DNA of 64,000 bases from Megalonaias nervosa (taxonomy: Eukaryota > Mollusca > Bivalvia > Unionida > Unionidae). Numbering within the stretch: the first letter of the stretch is position 1; each line of letters begins with the position of its first letter. The position numbers and the translations under genes were made by a program. The stretch covers positions 1-64,000 of the forward strand of contig JAECUM010000832.1 in NCBI GenBank assembly GCA_016617855.1. Reading direction: 5' to 3'. Positions 1 to 11,944 of this stretch are shown piece after piece. The notes under the pieces are model-generated. The model was not told where the DNA came from, searched no databases, and saw nothing but the letters and a program-made list of their open reading frames with translations.

Positions 1-3000
1 GTCGCCTTTACATTACGGACTAGTTCGGCAATGTGGTACTTGCATGTGAGGTGCTGATCAAAGTAAATACCCAAGAATTTGGCTATTTTCTCAAATATAA
101 TGGGTTCGCTTTGAATGTACAGGATTGGGGTTTCTATCATGCACCTGGGATTAGGGGAGAATAAAATTCCAGTTGCTTTTCCTTTTGATAGCCTAAATCC
201 CCATTTGTCAGCCCATTTACCAATTTTTGTTAGATTGGTTTGTAAATCAACGATAAGTTGCTGGCTGGATGGGTTGCCCGCTTTCCATATGCCACTGTCG
301 TCAGCAAATTGAGATAAGTCGATTTTGCTAAGGTCGACAGCATGTTCTAGGTCGTTGGTCATAATGTTGAAAAGGGTTGGGACTAGCACACTTCCTTGAG
401 GGGTACCCTTCTCTAATTCGTGATTTTCTGAATATTGGTCCTCTATTCTGGTTCTAATCAGTCTACCTTTTTATAAAGTTTTGGATTCATTTGTGCATGT
501 GGCCATTAATCCCATAATGGTTCAGCTTAGTGTTACGTGTAGGCTCGCACAAAAGTAACAAAGAAAAGAGTGAAGCCAACAAGCTTTGTAAAATTTAACA
601 AAATAATTTATTTCCCTAGAAAACAAGGTAAAAATATGAAAAAGGACTTACGGTTTATGAATCTAATCCAAAAATTAATCATAGAATTTAAAAATAAAAG
701 TCTTATCACTAAAAAGTTCTAAATGAATCAAAGTTCGAATCCCGATGAAGTTCCAAGATGGAAGGCGATGTCGTCCTCTATATCCTGTTCAGTGTTGATG
801 TGTCAACAGTTCCTTGTTGAAGTTTATGAATTAATTCCAGCTTTTGAAATCTGAATAATTTTCACTAAATGTCTTTGTTCAAGAATTTTGATGAAGAAGA
901 ATACTTGTATGTTTTACAGAGTGAATAAATTATTTTAAATAAAAAAAAAACTAACTCGAACTGGTCACAACACAAAATACCTCTGAGCTCCGAAGGTATT
1001 AATTTACGACTGAGTGAAAACACTAAAAACATCTGCTTTAACCCTCAATTTTTAGATCACATGGTGGAGTCACTTGGTCACTTAGCTCGAACAACGCAGT
1101 AAAATAATATGTCAGTTAGCACGTAGGCTAGTATAGCCTTAGCTAAGAATCAATGATTCCCACATTGGAAATTAATTTTAAAAAAAAGGTTGTTTACAAC
1201 AGAGCTGACGCAAGCCAAGAATGACATTGATTACGACCAATAATTTTCACTCAGTGTTTACCAATTCAGAACCAAGGTCAGGAACTAGGTCAGCTAAAAA
1301 TATAATGTAGCAACACTACTGCGTTTTAATCAGGTCAAAACAGAAAACTAAATTTTCCGAAAAAAAAGTCAAATCCAGTGAATAAAGTTATCATAACATG
1401 TAATGAAAATAAAAATAAAATGAAAAATTTAAAACTAGCACACATGAAATTTAATTACATATACGTAACATTAGCGATAAGACCATCAGTCCAAACTAGT
1501 CCAAAGGCTTTCTCAAGGTCAAGGAAAATCGCTCTGAGATGTCGACCGCATTTTCGTTTAGCGTTGAATGATAGTTTAATGCGTGATTCGAGCCTCACTA
1601 GTTGGTCCAAGGTGGATCTTTTGTTACGGAAACTACTTTGGTTTTTTGAGATCAGATTGCTACTTTCAAGGTGATATTTAAGTCTGTTGTTGATCATGTC
1701 TCCATCATCTTACAAATAGTGTCAGTGAGTGAGATTGGTCTGTAGGATGATACTTCTGTAGGGTCGTTACCGGCTTTTGGGATTGGGATAACCATAGTTT
1801 GTTTCCATTTTATCGGTATCTGTCCTGTTTTCCAAGATTGTTTTATCAGATCTAGCAGGATTCCTTCGATATTAGGTGGTATATTTTTATATATTTCGTA
1901 TCCTAGATTATCCTATCCTGGTGAGGTGGATGTTTGTCCCTAATGGCAATTTTCCATTCTTCAATGGAAAAATCAGCATTAAGTGGGGAATATTTGGCAT
2001 CCAAGTCAGTGAAGAGATGAGGATATTTACATTCTACCGTTCTTAGGTGTGCTTGGAACTTAGCTGAATGATTATTATTGCTACTCATTCCGGCAAAATG
2101 TTTTGCCAGTTGATCAGCTTTATCTTTGTTGGTTGTTACACCTTTGATATTGGGCATGCTGTTAGTGTTATTGCCTCTCATGGCTTTTATTTGTCTCCAG
2201 ATCTGTTTGGAATTGCATTTTATTAGCTCAAGAGGGAAGCAGTATGTATGCCATGATATTTCTTTTGCTTTGCGGATAAAAAGCTTTGTTTGTTTTACCT
2301 TGGATTGGTATTCCAGGTAATCCGTTGATTTACCAGTGTGCCGGAATTTGTTAAGGGCTTTCATCTTTTCTTTAATTATATTTTTGCAATCATCGTTCCA
2401 CCATGGGATGGACGGTTTTGCAATTGATTTGTTCCCTTTTCCTGTTTTGGGGATGCTTTTTTGTGGCAGCCGCATTTATGGCTCTAAGGATGTTATTGTT
2501 ATATATTCGATATCTTCGTTTGTAATTGTTCTCTAGTTATACCAGAGAGTGAGGAGTTGAATGTGTGCCAGTCGGCTTTATTCAGTCTCCATCTGGGGAC
2601 TTTGAAGAAGGTGGCGATTGGGCTGGTAAGATTGATGGAAATGTGTATTGGAAAGTGGTTGCTTCCTAATGTGGTTTCTCTATCCACTTCCCAATTTTTC
2701 AAGGTGGCTAGATTGGGAGTGTAGATCGTCATATCTAGTGCAGATAATGAACCTTCCTTTGGGCTAATCCTAGTTTTTGTTCCGTTATTTAGAATTGCTA
2801 GGTTATTATTATATACCCATTCCTCAATCATTGAGCCTCGTTTATTTAGGCGAGTTCCTCTCCCATCGTTTGCTTTGTGCATTGAAGTTGCCACAAATTA
2901 TATACTCATTTACAGAACTGGATATCTGGTCATAGTTTAGGGGGGAAACATTGTATGTTTTACCGTCATCGTAAATATTAAAAATTTCTATAGTAAGTTG

Positions 3001-3316
3001 GCCAATATGGATGAGTACCGAGTGGTACTCAAGGGATCTAAGGTATCCTAGTCAGTATAAGAGTTTGACTGTTGTCCGAAGGTTGCATTTGATAGTGAAT
3101 CTCTCATAACGAGTTTACTGGTTGAATAGCCGGGATTTTTGGTAGGTATTTGGAGGTCTGATGTAGCACAGTTTCTTGAATACAAATAATATCTGGTTTG
3201 TGGTTGGTCTTATTAAGCCTGATCAGTAATTCAGGTTTGTTCATATTAAGTCCCAGGCTATTCCATTGCCAAATTATTAGATTGTTTTTCTTAGATTTGT
3301 CCATTTTAATATTCAT
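1..3316 (-). pseudogene. LINE ORF2: AP endonuclease plus reverse transcriptase, broken
   Basis: ORF2 would nick target DNA and reverse-transcribe the LINE RNA. The endonuclease starts near 3,316 with IIWQWNSLG, followed by PDIICIQET, and continues in another frame at 2,894-2,499 with SALDMTI and LGSNHFPI. A linker lies at 2,475-1,903. Reverse transcriptase motifs are FLDLEKAF near 1,510 and QFADDSGIW near 310. The solo LTR at 531-1470 falls inside the RT domain. Several frame changes make it non-functional. It runs off the left edge. Confidence 0.8.
531..1470 (-). repeat. Solo LTR, TSD TTAG
   Basis: The repeat starts TGTTACG and ends CGTAACA, and is flanked by TTAG at 527-530 and 1471-1474. 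Its internal text (AACAAGCTTTGTAA, TTTATTTCCCTAGAAAACA) matches the LTRs at 3593 and 8282, but it is clearly diverged. There is no internal coding region, so it is a recombination remnant. It sits in the LINE reverse transcriptase. Strand is by analogy with the full element. Confidence 0.85.
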
Positions 3317-3336
3317 AGTTAATTAATTGATTTTAT

Positions 3337-3588
3337 TCAGGGTATTTCTTGTGTGAAAACAAGATGTTTTTCCAACAAATCCAGGAGTAATTTGAAAAAT
3401 GGGATGCATGGTATTTGATTAGTTTGGGTGAGGGCTGTAATGCCCTCCAATAAGTCCCTTAAGTAATAAATTATAGTGGTATGTTTGAAGACTTTTGAGT
3501 TAGTTTGAGTGTTTGTTACTGGCATCATAGTGATACCTGCATTGCCTGTTACTTGCACTGCTTATGTTTCGTTATTTGTTTTGTGTGA
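3337..3588 (-). pseudogene. LINE ORF1, C-terminal piece
   Basis: The minus-strand frame ending at 3,337 encodes about 73 residues just upstream of the ORF2 start. It would join the ORF1 piece at 9,190-10,495 if the Gypsy element were absent. No domain is recognised in this piece. It is assigned to ORF1 by position. Confidence 0.5.
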
Positions 3589-3592
3589 GGGT

Positions 3593-4479
3593 TGTTACGC
3601 ATCGGCTCGTTCAAAAGTAACAAAAGAAAATAGTGAAGACAACAAGCTTGGTAAGTTTTAACAAAAATAATTTATTTCCCTAGAAAACACGGTGAAAAGG
3701 TGAAAATATGAAATAGGATTTACGGTTTGTGAAGAAAATCCAAACATTTATCCTAGTACTGAAAAAATACAAGTCCTATCACTAAATAATTTTAATTGAA
3801 TCCAGGTTCGAATCCTGATGACGTTCCAAGATGGAGGATGATGACGTCAGGTGAAGTTTTTATACGAATGTCCAGAATTTCACGTTGAACCACAATTTGT
3901 ACTGTACTATTCCAATTTAGAATGAATTTCACTGAATGTCTCTGTCCTAAACCACTTGTATAGTTCTCCAGAGAATAATAAATTATTATTTAAAAAGTAG
4001 ATGAATTCCTATAGCTGTCATCTATAACAAGACATATCTCGAGCTTTACAGATGTAAAGAAAAATAAACTCTTTCCAGCACAAAAAAAATAATACCTTCT
4101 TCTCAAGGTATAATAATGACTCTGAACATTTCACAGGGACCTAAGTGTTTTTAAACCTAACTAAAACGTCATTTCATGCACGCGCACGAAGAACGCGTGG
4201 TTATTTCATCATCTAACAATCGCAGTACACGATGTAAACAAATACGCTTAGAAATGACCTTGGCCATAACCAATCGTTTACGCCGGTTGTTTATCCAGTC
4301 GGCAATCTAAATAATGCTTACGCAAGCCGAGAGTCATATTTACGTTCTAAATAAACACGATGTTTCTTTCAAAAATATTAGATCCCGTGATCATAATCAT
4401 CATCATAATAAAATATACAAAAATGAAATAAAAAAAATTCAGATTTTCACACAAGTAATTAAACTAGATGGTCGTAACA
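3593..4479 (-). repeat. 3' LTR of the Gypsy element
   Basis: About 887 bp with TGTTACG/CGTAACA ends. It is near-identical to 8282-9181 apart from scattered substitutions and a few indels. It is the 3' LTR because the polypurine tract abuts it at 4480. Confidence 0.9.
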
Positions 4480-4490
4480 CTTTCCCCCAT
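4480..4490 (-). promoter_or_regulatory. Polypurine tract
   Basis: On the minus strand a GGGGGAAAG run ends exactly where the 3' LTR begins. This is the expected plus-strand primer site for reverse transcription, and it fixes the element's orientation. Confidence 0.75.
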
Positions 4491-4689
4491 AAAGAAAAAA
4501 AGAAAGATTTGTGTAATAAAGCTTTCTTTTTTTTACCAGATGTAAACTATACATGAGGTAAGAAAAAATTTAATAAGAAGAACTCTGATGAATTCTTCAA
4601 AGGTGTATATGAAAATAATATTTCTATACACGGGAAAGTGCATCTGCAATTAAATTGTCTTTTCCTTTGATGTGCCTGATGTCAATATT

Positions 4690-5960
4690 TTATTCTTGCA
4701 AAAGTAAACTCCACCTTAATAGTCTTTGATTTTTATTTTTCATCCTGTTGATGAATGTAAGGGGGTTGTGATCACTAAGCACAACAACCGGAGAAGGAGC
4801 TGAGCTGATGTAAACTTCAAAATGCTGTACTGCCAGTATTAAAGCCAAGCATTCCTTCTCGATTGTTGAGTAGTTTCTTTGGTGCTTATTTAATTTCTTA
4901 GAGAAATAGCACACTGGATGTTCTACACCATTTCTATCATCTTGAATCAATACTGCTCCAACCCCAACATCACTTGCATCCACTGATAGTTTGATTGGTT
5001 GACTGAAATCTGGAGCTGTTAGAACTGGTGCACTTTTAAGCATGGATTTCAGCCTATCAAAAGCCTCTTGACATTTTTCAGTCCAAAGAAACTTGTTTTT
5101 CTTTCTCAACAAGTTTGTCAGAGGTTCATCGATATTAGAGAAATTATAACAAAATTTGCGATAGTATCCAGCCATACCCAAAAATCGCATCAGCTGCTTT
5201 TGACTGACAGGCACAGGAAATTCAGAGATAGCCTTGACCTTAGCATCTATAGGTTTAACTTGACCATGTCCCACAACATGTCCTAGAAACGTAACACAAG
5301 CACGGCAAAACTCACTTTTAGATAAATTAAGAGTCAAATTTGCATGAGTGAGTCTGTCAAAGAATTTCCGAATCGTGGCTAGATGTTCTTTCCCGGTGTC
5401 GTTGTAGATGATGACATCATCAATATAAGCATCACAATTTTCTAGACCAGAGGTAATCATATTCATAAGGCGTTGAAAAGTACTTGGAGAACCCTTCATC
5501 CCAAATGGCATTACTTTATATTGATAGAGTCCATCTGGAGTCACGAATGCCGAAATTTCTTTTGCCCTTTCCGTAAGTGGAATTTGCCAAAATCCTTTCA
5601 GAAGGTCATATTTGGTGACGTACTTGGCATTTCCAATTTTATCAATACAATCATCGATTCTTGGTAATGGAAATGAATCTGTTTTGTCACTCTGTTCACC
5701 TTCATATAGTCAGTACACATTCGGAAAGTGTTATCCGGTTTCGGAACAAGCATACACGGTCAACTCCAATCACTCTTACTGGGCTCTATAAAATCATTTT
5801 CCAGTAAATATTGAATTTCCTTTTTCAAGTATTCCTGTTTGAGAGGGTTCATCCTGTGTGGATGTTGTTTCATGGGTTTTGAATCTACAATTTCAACTTC
5901 ATGAAAAATTTTGTTTGTCCTTGTAGGTACGTCTGGAAACAAGTGCTCATATTCATACAA
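4690..5960 (-). pseudogene. Gypsy reverse transcriptase and RNase H, broken
   Basis: This region copies the element's RNA into DNA. The upstream part (5,960-5,760) shows the usual pre-RT text ending IEPSKSDWS. A frame break follows, then 5,544-4,690 carries VMPFGMKGSPSTFQ, the catalytic AYIDDVIIY, and the RNase H start SVDASDVGVGAVL. The YSTIEKECLAL and LSDHNPL segments are typical of Ty3/Gypsy RNase H. The frame is lost between about 5,545 and 5,760, where the first catalytic RT motif would lie. It ends 211 bp before the 3' LTR. Confidence 0.85.
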
Positions 5961-6369
5961 TGATTGTTTAAGTTCACCCTTTTCTTGTTGTAAATGAGAA
6001 AGTTTCTGGTCTAGATTTCCACAATTTACGAATTCCGAAGATTTGTTGTTCCAAGATCAGTAGAATCCGACTGAATTCCTTCACTCAAATCCTCAGTTGG
6101 TGGGACATGTACAACTAAATTAATTGCATAATTTACCTGGCTATCTCTTTCAATGCTACTACTCCATTAATTTATTTAGATCAGAGTACCATAATTATAA
6201 TTTAACTCATTCATTTTGTTCTTTACTCTGTAAGGGCCATAAAATCTTCTTCGAGGAAAATTTTGAAGAATGAGCAAGAGAGAATGAATTCTATTACAGG
6301 ACTCAAACATTCTCTCAAGTAAAGTTTTGTGGAACCATAGTTTCACTTTTGACTAGAATTGCTGAGTGC

Positions 6370-6900
6370 CAAATTCAAGCATAACAAGCTGGAAAATTCC
6401 AGACATGAAATTTGACCTTTCACCAGATTGGACAGATTTCGGAAGGCCAAATCGAGTAAAAAACTTTATCAAAGCTTTTCCTATGTTTTTGGGTTTAATA
6501 TTCCTCAAAGGAATTGCCTCTGGGAATCTTGTTTACGCACACATAATGGGCAACAAATATTGGTTGCCTGACTTGGTCTTTCGTAAGGGACCAACACAAT
6601 CTACAATTCTACTGAATGGTTCGTCAAACGCAGGAATAGGTTGTAGATGAGCCTTAGGTATCTTTTGATTGGGTTTTCCTACTATTTGACAAGTATGACA
6701 AGATCTGCAGAACTTATAAACATCACTTTTCATTTTTGGCCAATAAAAGTGAGTCAAGATCTTGTGATAAGTTTTATTTATCCATAAATAACCAGCCAGA
6801 GGAGTTTCATGGACCAAACTAAGTATTTCCTGTCTGTAAGATTTTGGAACTACAATCTGATTGTTAAGTGACCATTCGTCACTAGGTCTATCTTGATTCT
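6370..6900 (-). pseudogene. Gypsy integrase, upstream of the RT, broken
   Basis: The integrase zinc-binding region has HxxxxH and CRSCHTCQ, followed by a core with IVDCVGPL and, in another frame, FTRFGLPKSVQS and NFMSGIFQ. It follows the gag zinc knuckle (CTYCKKKGHVISDC, near 6,965) in the same open frame, with no protease or RT between. The C-terminal half is too decayed to follow below about 6,360. Position upstream of RT is the reverse of standard Gypsy order. Confidence 0.75.
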
Positions 6901-8121
6901 GATGCATATATTTCCATTTAAAGCAATCAGAAATGACGTGTCCTTTTTTCTTGCAATAGGTACACGTAGGAATAGACAAGGATTTTGAATCAAGTTTATC
7001 AGAAGCTTGATTTTTAGAAGTTGTGCCAGATTGAGTTTTAGGAGGAGTCGTATTGGCTGGAATACCTTTCTACCAGTAGACTGCTGAGTGAAAGATTTGC
7101 CTACAACAGGAATGTTATGAGTTAAGGAGCACTTATCAGTAGCAAGAGCATTATTTTCCAAGGTTTCAATGTCATGCTCTTCAAGATACATCCTAATGTC
7201 ACTATGGACACAGTTCCTAAACTCTTCAAGTAATATGAGTTGTCTGAGACTTTCGTAATCTTTATTGACCTTTCTAGAAGAGCACCACCTATCAAATTGT
7301 TGTGCTTTTTCCCATGCAAATTCAACATAGGTCTGGTCAGTTGGTTTTCTAGAATTCCTGAATTTTTGTCGATAAGCCTCGGGGACTAACTCATAACCCT
7401 TCAAAATACAGTCTTTAACCATATCATAGTCAGCACTCTGCTCCAGTGACAGTGAAATGTAAATATTACGAGCTCTACCAGTAAGTACACATTGCAGTAA
7501 TAGCTTCCAGTACTCCCTTGGCCACTTGAAACTTTCAGCAACTTTTTCAAAAATAAGGAAAACATCTATCTACTTCTTCTTCCGGAAAAGGGGGTTCTAA
7601 CTTGATATTTCTTATAACATCAAAAGTAGGGGAGTGTTTTCCTTTTGCCAGCTCTAATTCTTTTATTCTAATTTGAAATTCCCTTTCATCCTTCTCTCTT
7701 ATAATTGCATCTGTCTCTCTCTCTCTCCTCTTTCTCAAATTGTAATTGTTTATCTTTCTCCCTCTCCTGTCTCTCTGTCTCCTCTTTTTCAAATTGTAAT
7801 TTCATTTGTTCTTTTTCTTTGTCTTTCTGAAACTCGAGCTTCCTTAACTCTAGTTCCATCTTATTATTTCATTCTTAGTTCCATTACCTTAATGCCAGCA
7901 TCTGTCATAGACTTACTGACCGATGCCAAAACACTTTTATCAAAAATATATTTCCCCACCAAATATTGGATCAAAATATTTTTAATTTCTTGTTTTGTCA
8001 AGGAAGCTTTTGCTTCATAAAGTTCGTACTTTCTGGCAAGTTCAAGCAACTCATCTTTTTTGAGACTATCCAACTGCTCCCGGGTTGGATTAGAAAGAAA
8101 AATCTCCACTTTTGATGACAT
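6850..8121 (-). pseudogene. Gypsy gag, broken into several frames
   Basis: The likely start is the ATG at 8,121 (MSSKVEIFL), which is followed by a short helical domain rich in K, L and E. A low-complexity basic/acidic coiled stretch lies at 7,792-7,547. A SCAN-like capsid segment lies at 7,422-7,130 (AYRQKFRNS, FAWEKAQQFDRWC). The CCHC nucleocapsid motif follows near 6,965. The pieces lie in different frames. Gag would package the element's RNA. Confidence 0.65.
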
Positions 8122-8281
8122 TGTGAATGAAAGCCTGTTGCTTTCACTAAATATTTCAAACAAAATGTAAAATCGTACTTGGGATTTGAAAACTAGGGGA
8201 ATTTAAATTTCAAAAAACAATTTTCTGAAATATTTTAGCCAAATTCAAATAATCTAAGGACGAGCTCCCCAATTTTCTTTA

Positions 8282-9181
8282 TGTTACGTATCGGCTCGTT
8301 CAAAAGTAACAAAAGAAAAGAGTGACGACAGCAAGCTTTGTAAGTTTTAGCAAAAATAATTTATTTCCCTAGAAAACACGGTGAAAAGGTGAAAATATGA
8401 AATAGGATTTACGGTTTGTGAAGAAAATCCAAACATTTATCCTAGAGCTGAAAAAATACAAGTCCTATCACTAAATAATTTTAATTGAATCCAGGTTTGA
8501 ATCTTGATGATGTTCCAAGATAGAGGATGATGACGTCAGGTGAAGTCTTTATACGAATGTCCAGAATTTCACGTTGAACCACAATTTGTACTGTACTATT
8601 CCAATTTAGAATGAATTTCACTGAATGTCTCTGTCTTAAACCACTTGTATAGTTCTCCAGGGAATAATAAATTATTATTTAAAAAGTAGATGAACTCCCA
8701 TAGCTGTCATCTATAACAAGACACATCTCGAGCTTTACAGATGTAAAGAAAAATAAACTCTTTCCAGCACAAGAAAAATAATACCTTCTTCTCAAGGTAT
8801 AATAATGACTCTGAACATTTCACAGGGACCTAAGTGTTTTTAAACCTAACTAAAACGTCATTTCATGCACGCGCACGAAGAACGCGTGGTTATTTCATCA
8901 TCTAACAATCGCAGTACACGATGTAAAGAAATATGCTTAGAAATGACCTTGGCCACAACCAATCGTTTACGCCGGTTGTTTATCCAGTCGGCAATCTAAT
9001 CTAAAAAATGCTTACGCAAGCCGAGAGTCATATTTACGTTCTAAATAAACACGATGTTTCTTTCAAAAATATTAAATCCCGTGAACATAATTATCATCAT
9101 AATAAAATATAATGATACAAAAATGAAATAAAAAGAATTCAAATTTTAACACACAAGTAATTAAACTAGATGGTCGTAACA
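8282..9181 (-). repeat. 5' LTR of the Gypsy element
   Basis: About 900 bp, paired with 3593-4479 and sharing its terminal TGTTACG/CGTAACA. The target copy GGGT follows at 9182. It would carry the element's promoter on the minus strand; no core promoter is called. Confidence 0.9.
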
Positions 9182-9189
9182 GGGTTCAT

Positions 9190-10495
9190 TTTTTGGCAGC
9201 GTGCACACAGCCTGATGGGTGATCAGTGAGTTTGAGCTAGGTATTGTGTGACCATTGACATTGCCTTTTTTGGTGGGTGGGTGCTCCAACTGTTTACCGA
9301 TCCCCTTTGAGGGTGGTGGATGTGACCTCCTTTTCAGCTGATTTGTGGTAGGGGTTTTGTGTATTGGGTTATTTGGACGGGGGGGGGGGGTACTGTTTCC
9401 TCTTTCTACTGAACATTTTGAAGCCGAATTAGTGATTTGGCTCTTGAATAAGTTAAGTTTTGTTCCGTCATAAGCCGAATAGTTTCTTTTTCCTTCTTGG
9501 TGTATGGGCAGACGTCCGAGATGGGGTGGTGGGGTTCATGACAATTTGCACATTTTTGGCCCTGGAATGTGTATTTATTACTATGGTTACCACCACAAGT
9601 GTCACATCTTTTCCTAAATTTACATTTGTTGGCGTGGTGTCCCCATCATTTCAAATTACTGCAAAAACGTGGCATGTTGATGTGCTCCTCAAGGGGGTAT
9701 GAGTCGCCATCATAGAAGACCAGTAGTTGGGGGATTGAGATGAACTCTAGCAAAATCACCGAGGACATAAGACCACTTTTGATCCGCAGTCTATATGCAC
9801 TAGAGATATCAGCTCCTTGGGTTATCAGCTCAAGGGCGGTCTCCGCGTTGCTGAGGAAGTTGTACTTCACATTGAGCTTTAAGACTTTTTTAAAGGCTAC
9901 ATTATGTTTGGTTGGTTTTGTTTTTTCGGTCATGGCTTCTTCATCTTTAATCTTTATTATTTATTGTTAATGTTTATTCGGAGCACCTGTTTTTGGTTTC
10001 AATGCGTTGTCCCTTGTCATGTATATTCTGGTTTGTTCGATATGTTGGATTTCCATTTATTTTGCCACCTGTTTAAGGGTGCTACATCTCACTATAACAG
10101 TGCGTTTTGGGCCTTATGATTTCAAAGGCAGCTGAGCGAATGTTAATCAAGGCCGACGCAATACTTCTGGTGCTGAGGTTGATGGATTTGGAATTATCAC
10201 AGGTGATGAAGAGTGTATGTTCTTTGCTGTGGTGTTTTCTCTTGGTCTGGGATTTTTCCCGAGTAGGAGGGTTCTTTTTCTTCATCTTTTTGTTTTCTTC
10301 AATTGGTTTAGTGTCTTGAGGTTTGGATGTTGGTCGTTCCTGTTGAGGGATATACATCTTTCGGTTTGGCTTCTTGCTATCTTCTATCTTGGTCTTTTTG
10401 ACTTTCGATATTCCGTTGGCAGGTGTTTTCCCTTTTCCTTGATATATTTTTTGTTCAGTGGATATTTCATTTCTAGGAGGAGATAAGGCATGCAT
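9190..10495 (-). pseudogene. LINE ORF1 with zinc knuckles, N-terminal and middle part
   Basis: The minus-strand frame from 10,495 encodes a basic, proline- and lysine-rich N-terminal region. A second frame (9,933-9,646) follows with an RRM-like stretch. A shifted frame at about 9,640-9,500 then gives the cysteine/histidine clusters KRCDTCGGNH and CANCHEPHH..VC, typical of LINE ORF1 nucleic-acid-binding proteins. The Gypsy insertion at 9,182 cuts off the C-terminus, which continues at 3,588. Confidence 0.65.
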
Positions 10496-10889
10496 AATAA
10501 AGCCAATTTCTTCATCTTAGGTTTCGAATAGGTCTTTGGTTCTAATTTCCTCTTGATGGTCCCCGAGTCTGACTAAGGTGTATTACCTTTGTTGAGGTAT
10601 TTGCCTTGGTTTTTGCCTTGTTATTTACCTTCATGTTTGCCTTGGAGTTTTTATTTAGATTCTTGGGGGTTTCAAGCCTCTTGTTTTGTCTTGATCTCCT
10701 TGCCATTGTTAGTTTTGGTAGTGGATAGACTTAGATCATGTGCCACAGTATTTGCTTGTTGGGTTGGGCATAGGGTAAATGGGAGTTTGGTGATGTGGGT
10801 GAAGATGATAATGGGGATATGCATTGAGGTGGGTGTGGGATTGAGGATTGGATTCAACACCAGTTGGAGGGTTCGCACTAACTCACTGC

Positions 10890-11233
10890 TCGATTGGAAG
10901 TCAATGGCACGACCCAGGCAAATTTGGAAAAGACGGCGATGACACAAAACAAATATTTGTAGCCACGATTGTAGGTGGCCAAATGAGAGACATCGGCTAA
11001 ATCGGCTTGCCATTGATGATCAATGCCCCCCACTCGGGTGCGAATTCTGGAAAATTTTCGTCGAATGGGTGTGTGTAAGGTGTACGTGGCTTGTTCTTGT
11101 AACCATCGTTGCACTTGAGGTAAACGGACATTTTTTTCAGACGTGTTTTGGCAGCATGATACAATTTCTGAACACCTCCTTATTCCGCAGGATGGGATGG
11201 ATCGTAGTAAATGATGACTAACAAATTCTCCAT
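10890..11233 (-). pseudogene. Polinton-A1 integrase, N-terminal fragment
   Basis: The likely start is at 11,233 (MENLLVIIYYDP). After frame breaks, 11,114-10,878 carries the catalytic-core start GGIDHQWQADLADV and YNRGYKYLFCVIAVFSKFAW, which is the rve-family integrase seen in Polintons. The frame ends abruptly at the LINE junction near 10,890. The second Asp and the Glu of the catalytic triad are therefore absent. Confidence 0.75.
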
Positions 11234-11442
11234 CTGGACATTTGTTCTTGTTTTTTATAAGTCACCTGCTCTTCACGGATGCTACACTTTTCTTCGTGTG
11301 GTCTTTTCTTGGATTGTAATGCTTTGCATGTCCCATGAGCAATAGGTGTCGAAGTGTATATCCGAACAGGGGTAATCAGTTCTTGTTTAACTTCTGTCTT
11401 TACCTTCCTTTTCTCTTCTGAGGAAGAAGGCGTTGCCATCAT
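11218..11442 (-). pseudogene. Hypothetical basic protein fragment
   Basis: About 74 residues rich in K and E, overlapping the integrase start. No family is recognised. It may be the tail of the protein at 11,810-11,478 after a frameshift. Confidence 0.25.
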
Positions 11443-11477
11443 GTTTTTAATCCAACCAGTTCTGGACGTTGCTGGTG

Positions 11478-11810
11478 TTAGCTTGCGTACTTTTCTGGGG
11501 CAGTTTGAAACTCTTCTTCTCCTTTTTCTGTCTTGGTCACTGGGGCTGGTGGTGGTGGTAGTGATGAACTCTTCAGCAGGATCTTAAAATCTTTCAGAGT
11601 CGTTCGAGCTGTTTCGTCTAAAGCTTTTTGTGAAAGAGTTAAAGTCGTTGTAACACTTGACCGCATCGTTGCGATTTTTCCGTTTCTGAGAAATCTCTGC
11701 AATTCATCAACAATTGCATATCGTGTTGTAACTGCGACATCTAGGTCAAACGAGGATTGGGAGGTAAAAGCGGGGTCCGTTGTTCTTGCCAACGATAGAA
11801 TTCCATCCAT
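11478..11810 (-). CDS. Hypothetical Polinton-A1 protein
   Basis: 110 codons. The N-terminal 75 residues are predicted mostly helical (TTRYAIVDELQRFLRN, LSQKALDETARTTLKDF). A proline run (SLPPPPAPV) and an acidic tail follow. It lies between pX-like genes and integrase on the same strand. I do not recognise it. Confidence 0.35.
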   Translation of the reverse strand: MDGILSLARTTDPAFTSQSSFDLDVAVTTRYAIVDELQRFLRNGKIATMRSSVTTTLTLSQKALDETARTTLKDFKILLKSSSLPPPPAPVTKTEKGEEEFQTAPEKYAS

Positions 11811-11944
11811 CGTTTGTAAGGCACAAAAGTGAGTTTTCGTCCTTCCATCAGATTCGAAAGGTCACGTCTGAGATCTATTCACCCCAGATACTTCTTTTAT
11901 CTTCTTGATCCTTTTTATCTTCGAGCCATTTGTGAAGCAGTAGC

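Larger units (their letters stand above)
3593..9181 (-). mobile_element. Gypsy LTR retrotransposon, Gmr1-like gene order
   Basis: Two LTRs (3593-4479, 8282-9181) begin TGTTACG and end CGTAACA. The target duplication GGGT is at 3589-3592 and 9182-9185. On the minus strand the order is LTR, gag with one CCHC knuckle, integrase, reverse transcriptase/RNase H, polypurine tract, LTR. The RT is Ty3/Gypsy-type, but integrase comes first; this order is known in Gmr1-type Gypsy elements. No protease motif was found. The 8165-8281 stretch after the 5' LTR is leader with no gene. Frameshifts make this copy defective, although LTR similarity suggests a fairly recent insertion. Confidence 0.85.
1..10895 (-). 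mobile_element. LINE (Jockey/CR1-type non-LTR retrotransposon), interrupted twice
   Basis: This is one minus-strand LINE read from about 10,895 down past the left edge. ORF1 pieces (10,495-9,190 and 3,588-3,337) are followed 21 bases later by ORF2 (3,316 downward). The two halves of ORF1 are separated by a Gypsy element at 3593-9181, and ORF2 is separated by a solo LTR at 531-1470. Both interruptions have 4-bp target duplications, so the LINE is older than both. The right boundary is placed where the Polinton-A1 integrase frame stops making sense, at about 10,886-10,905. Clade assignment is by motif only. The 3' end lies outside the window. Confidence 0.8.
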
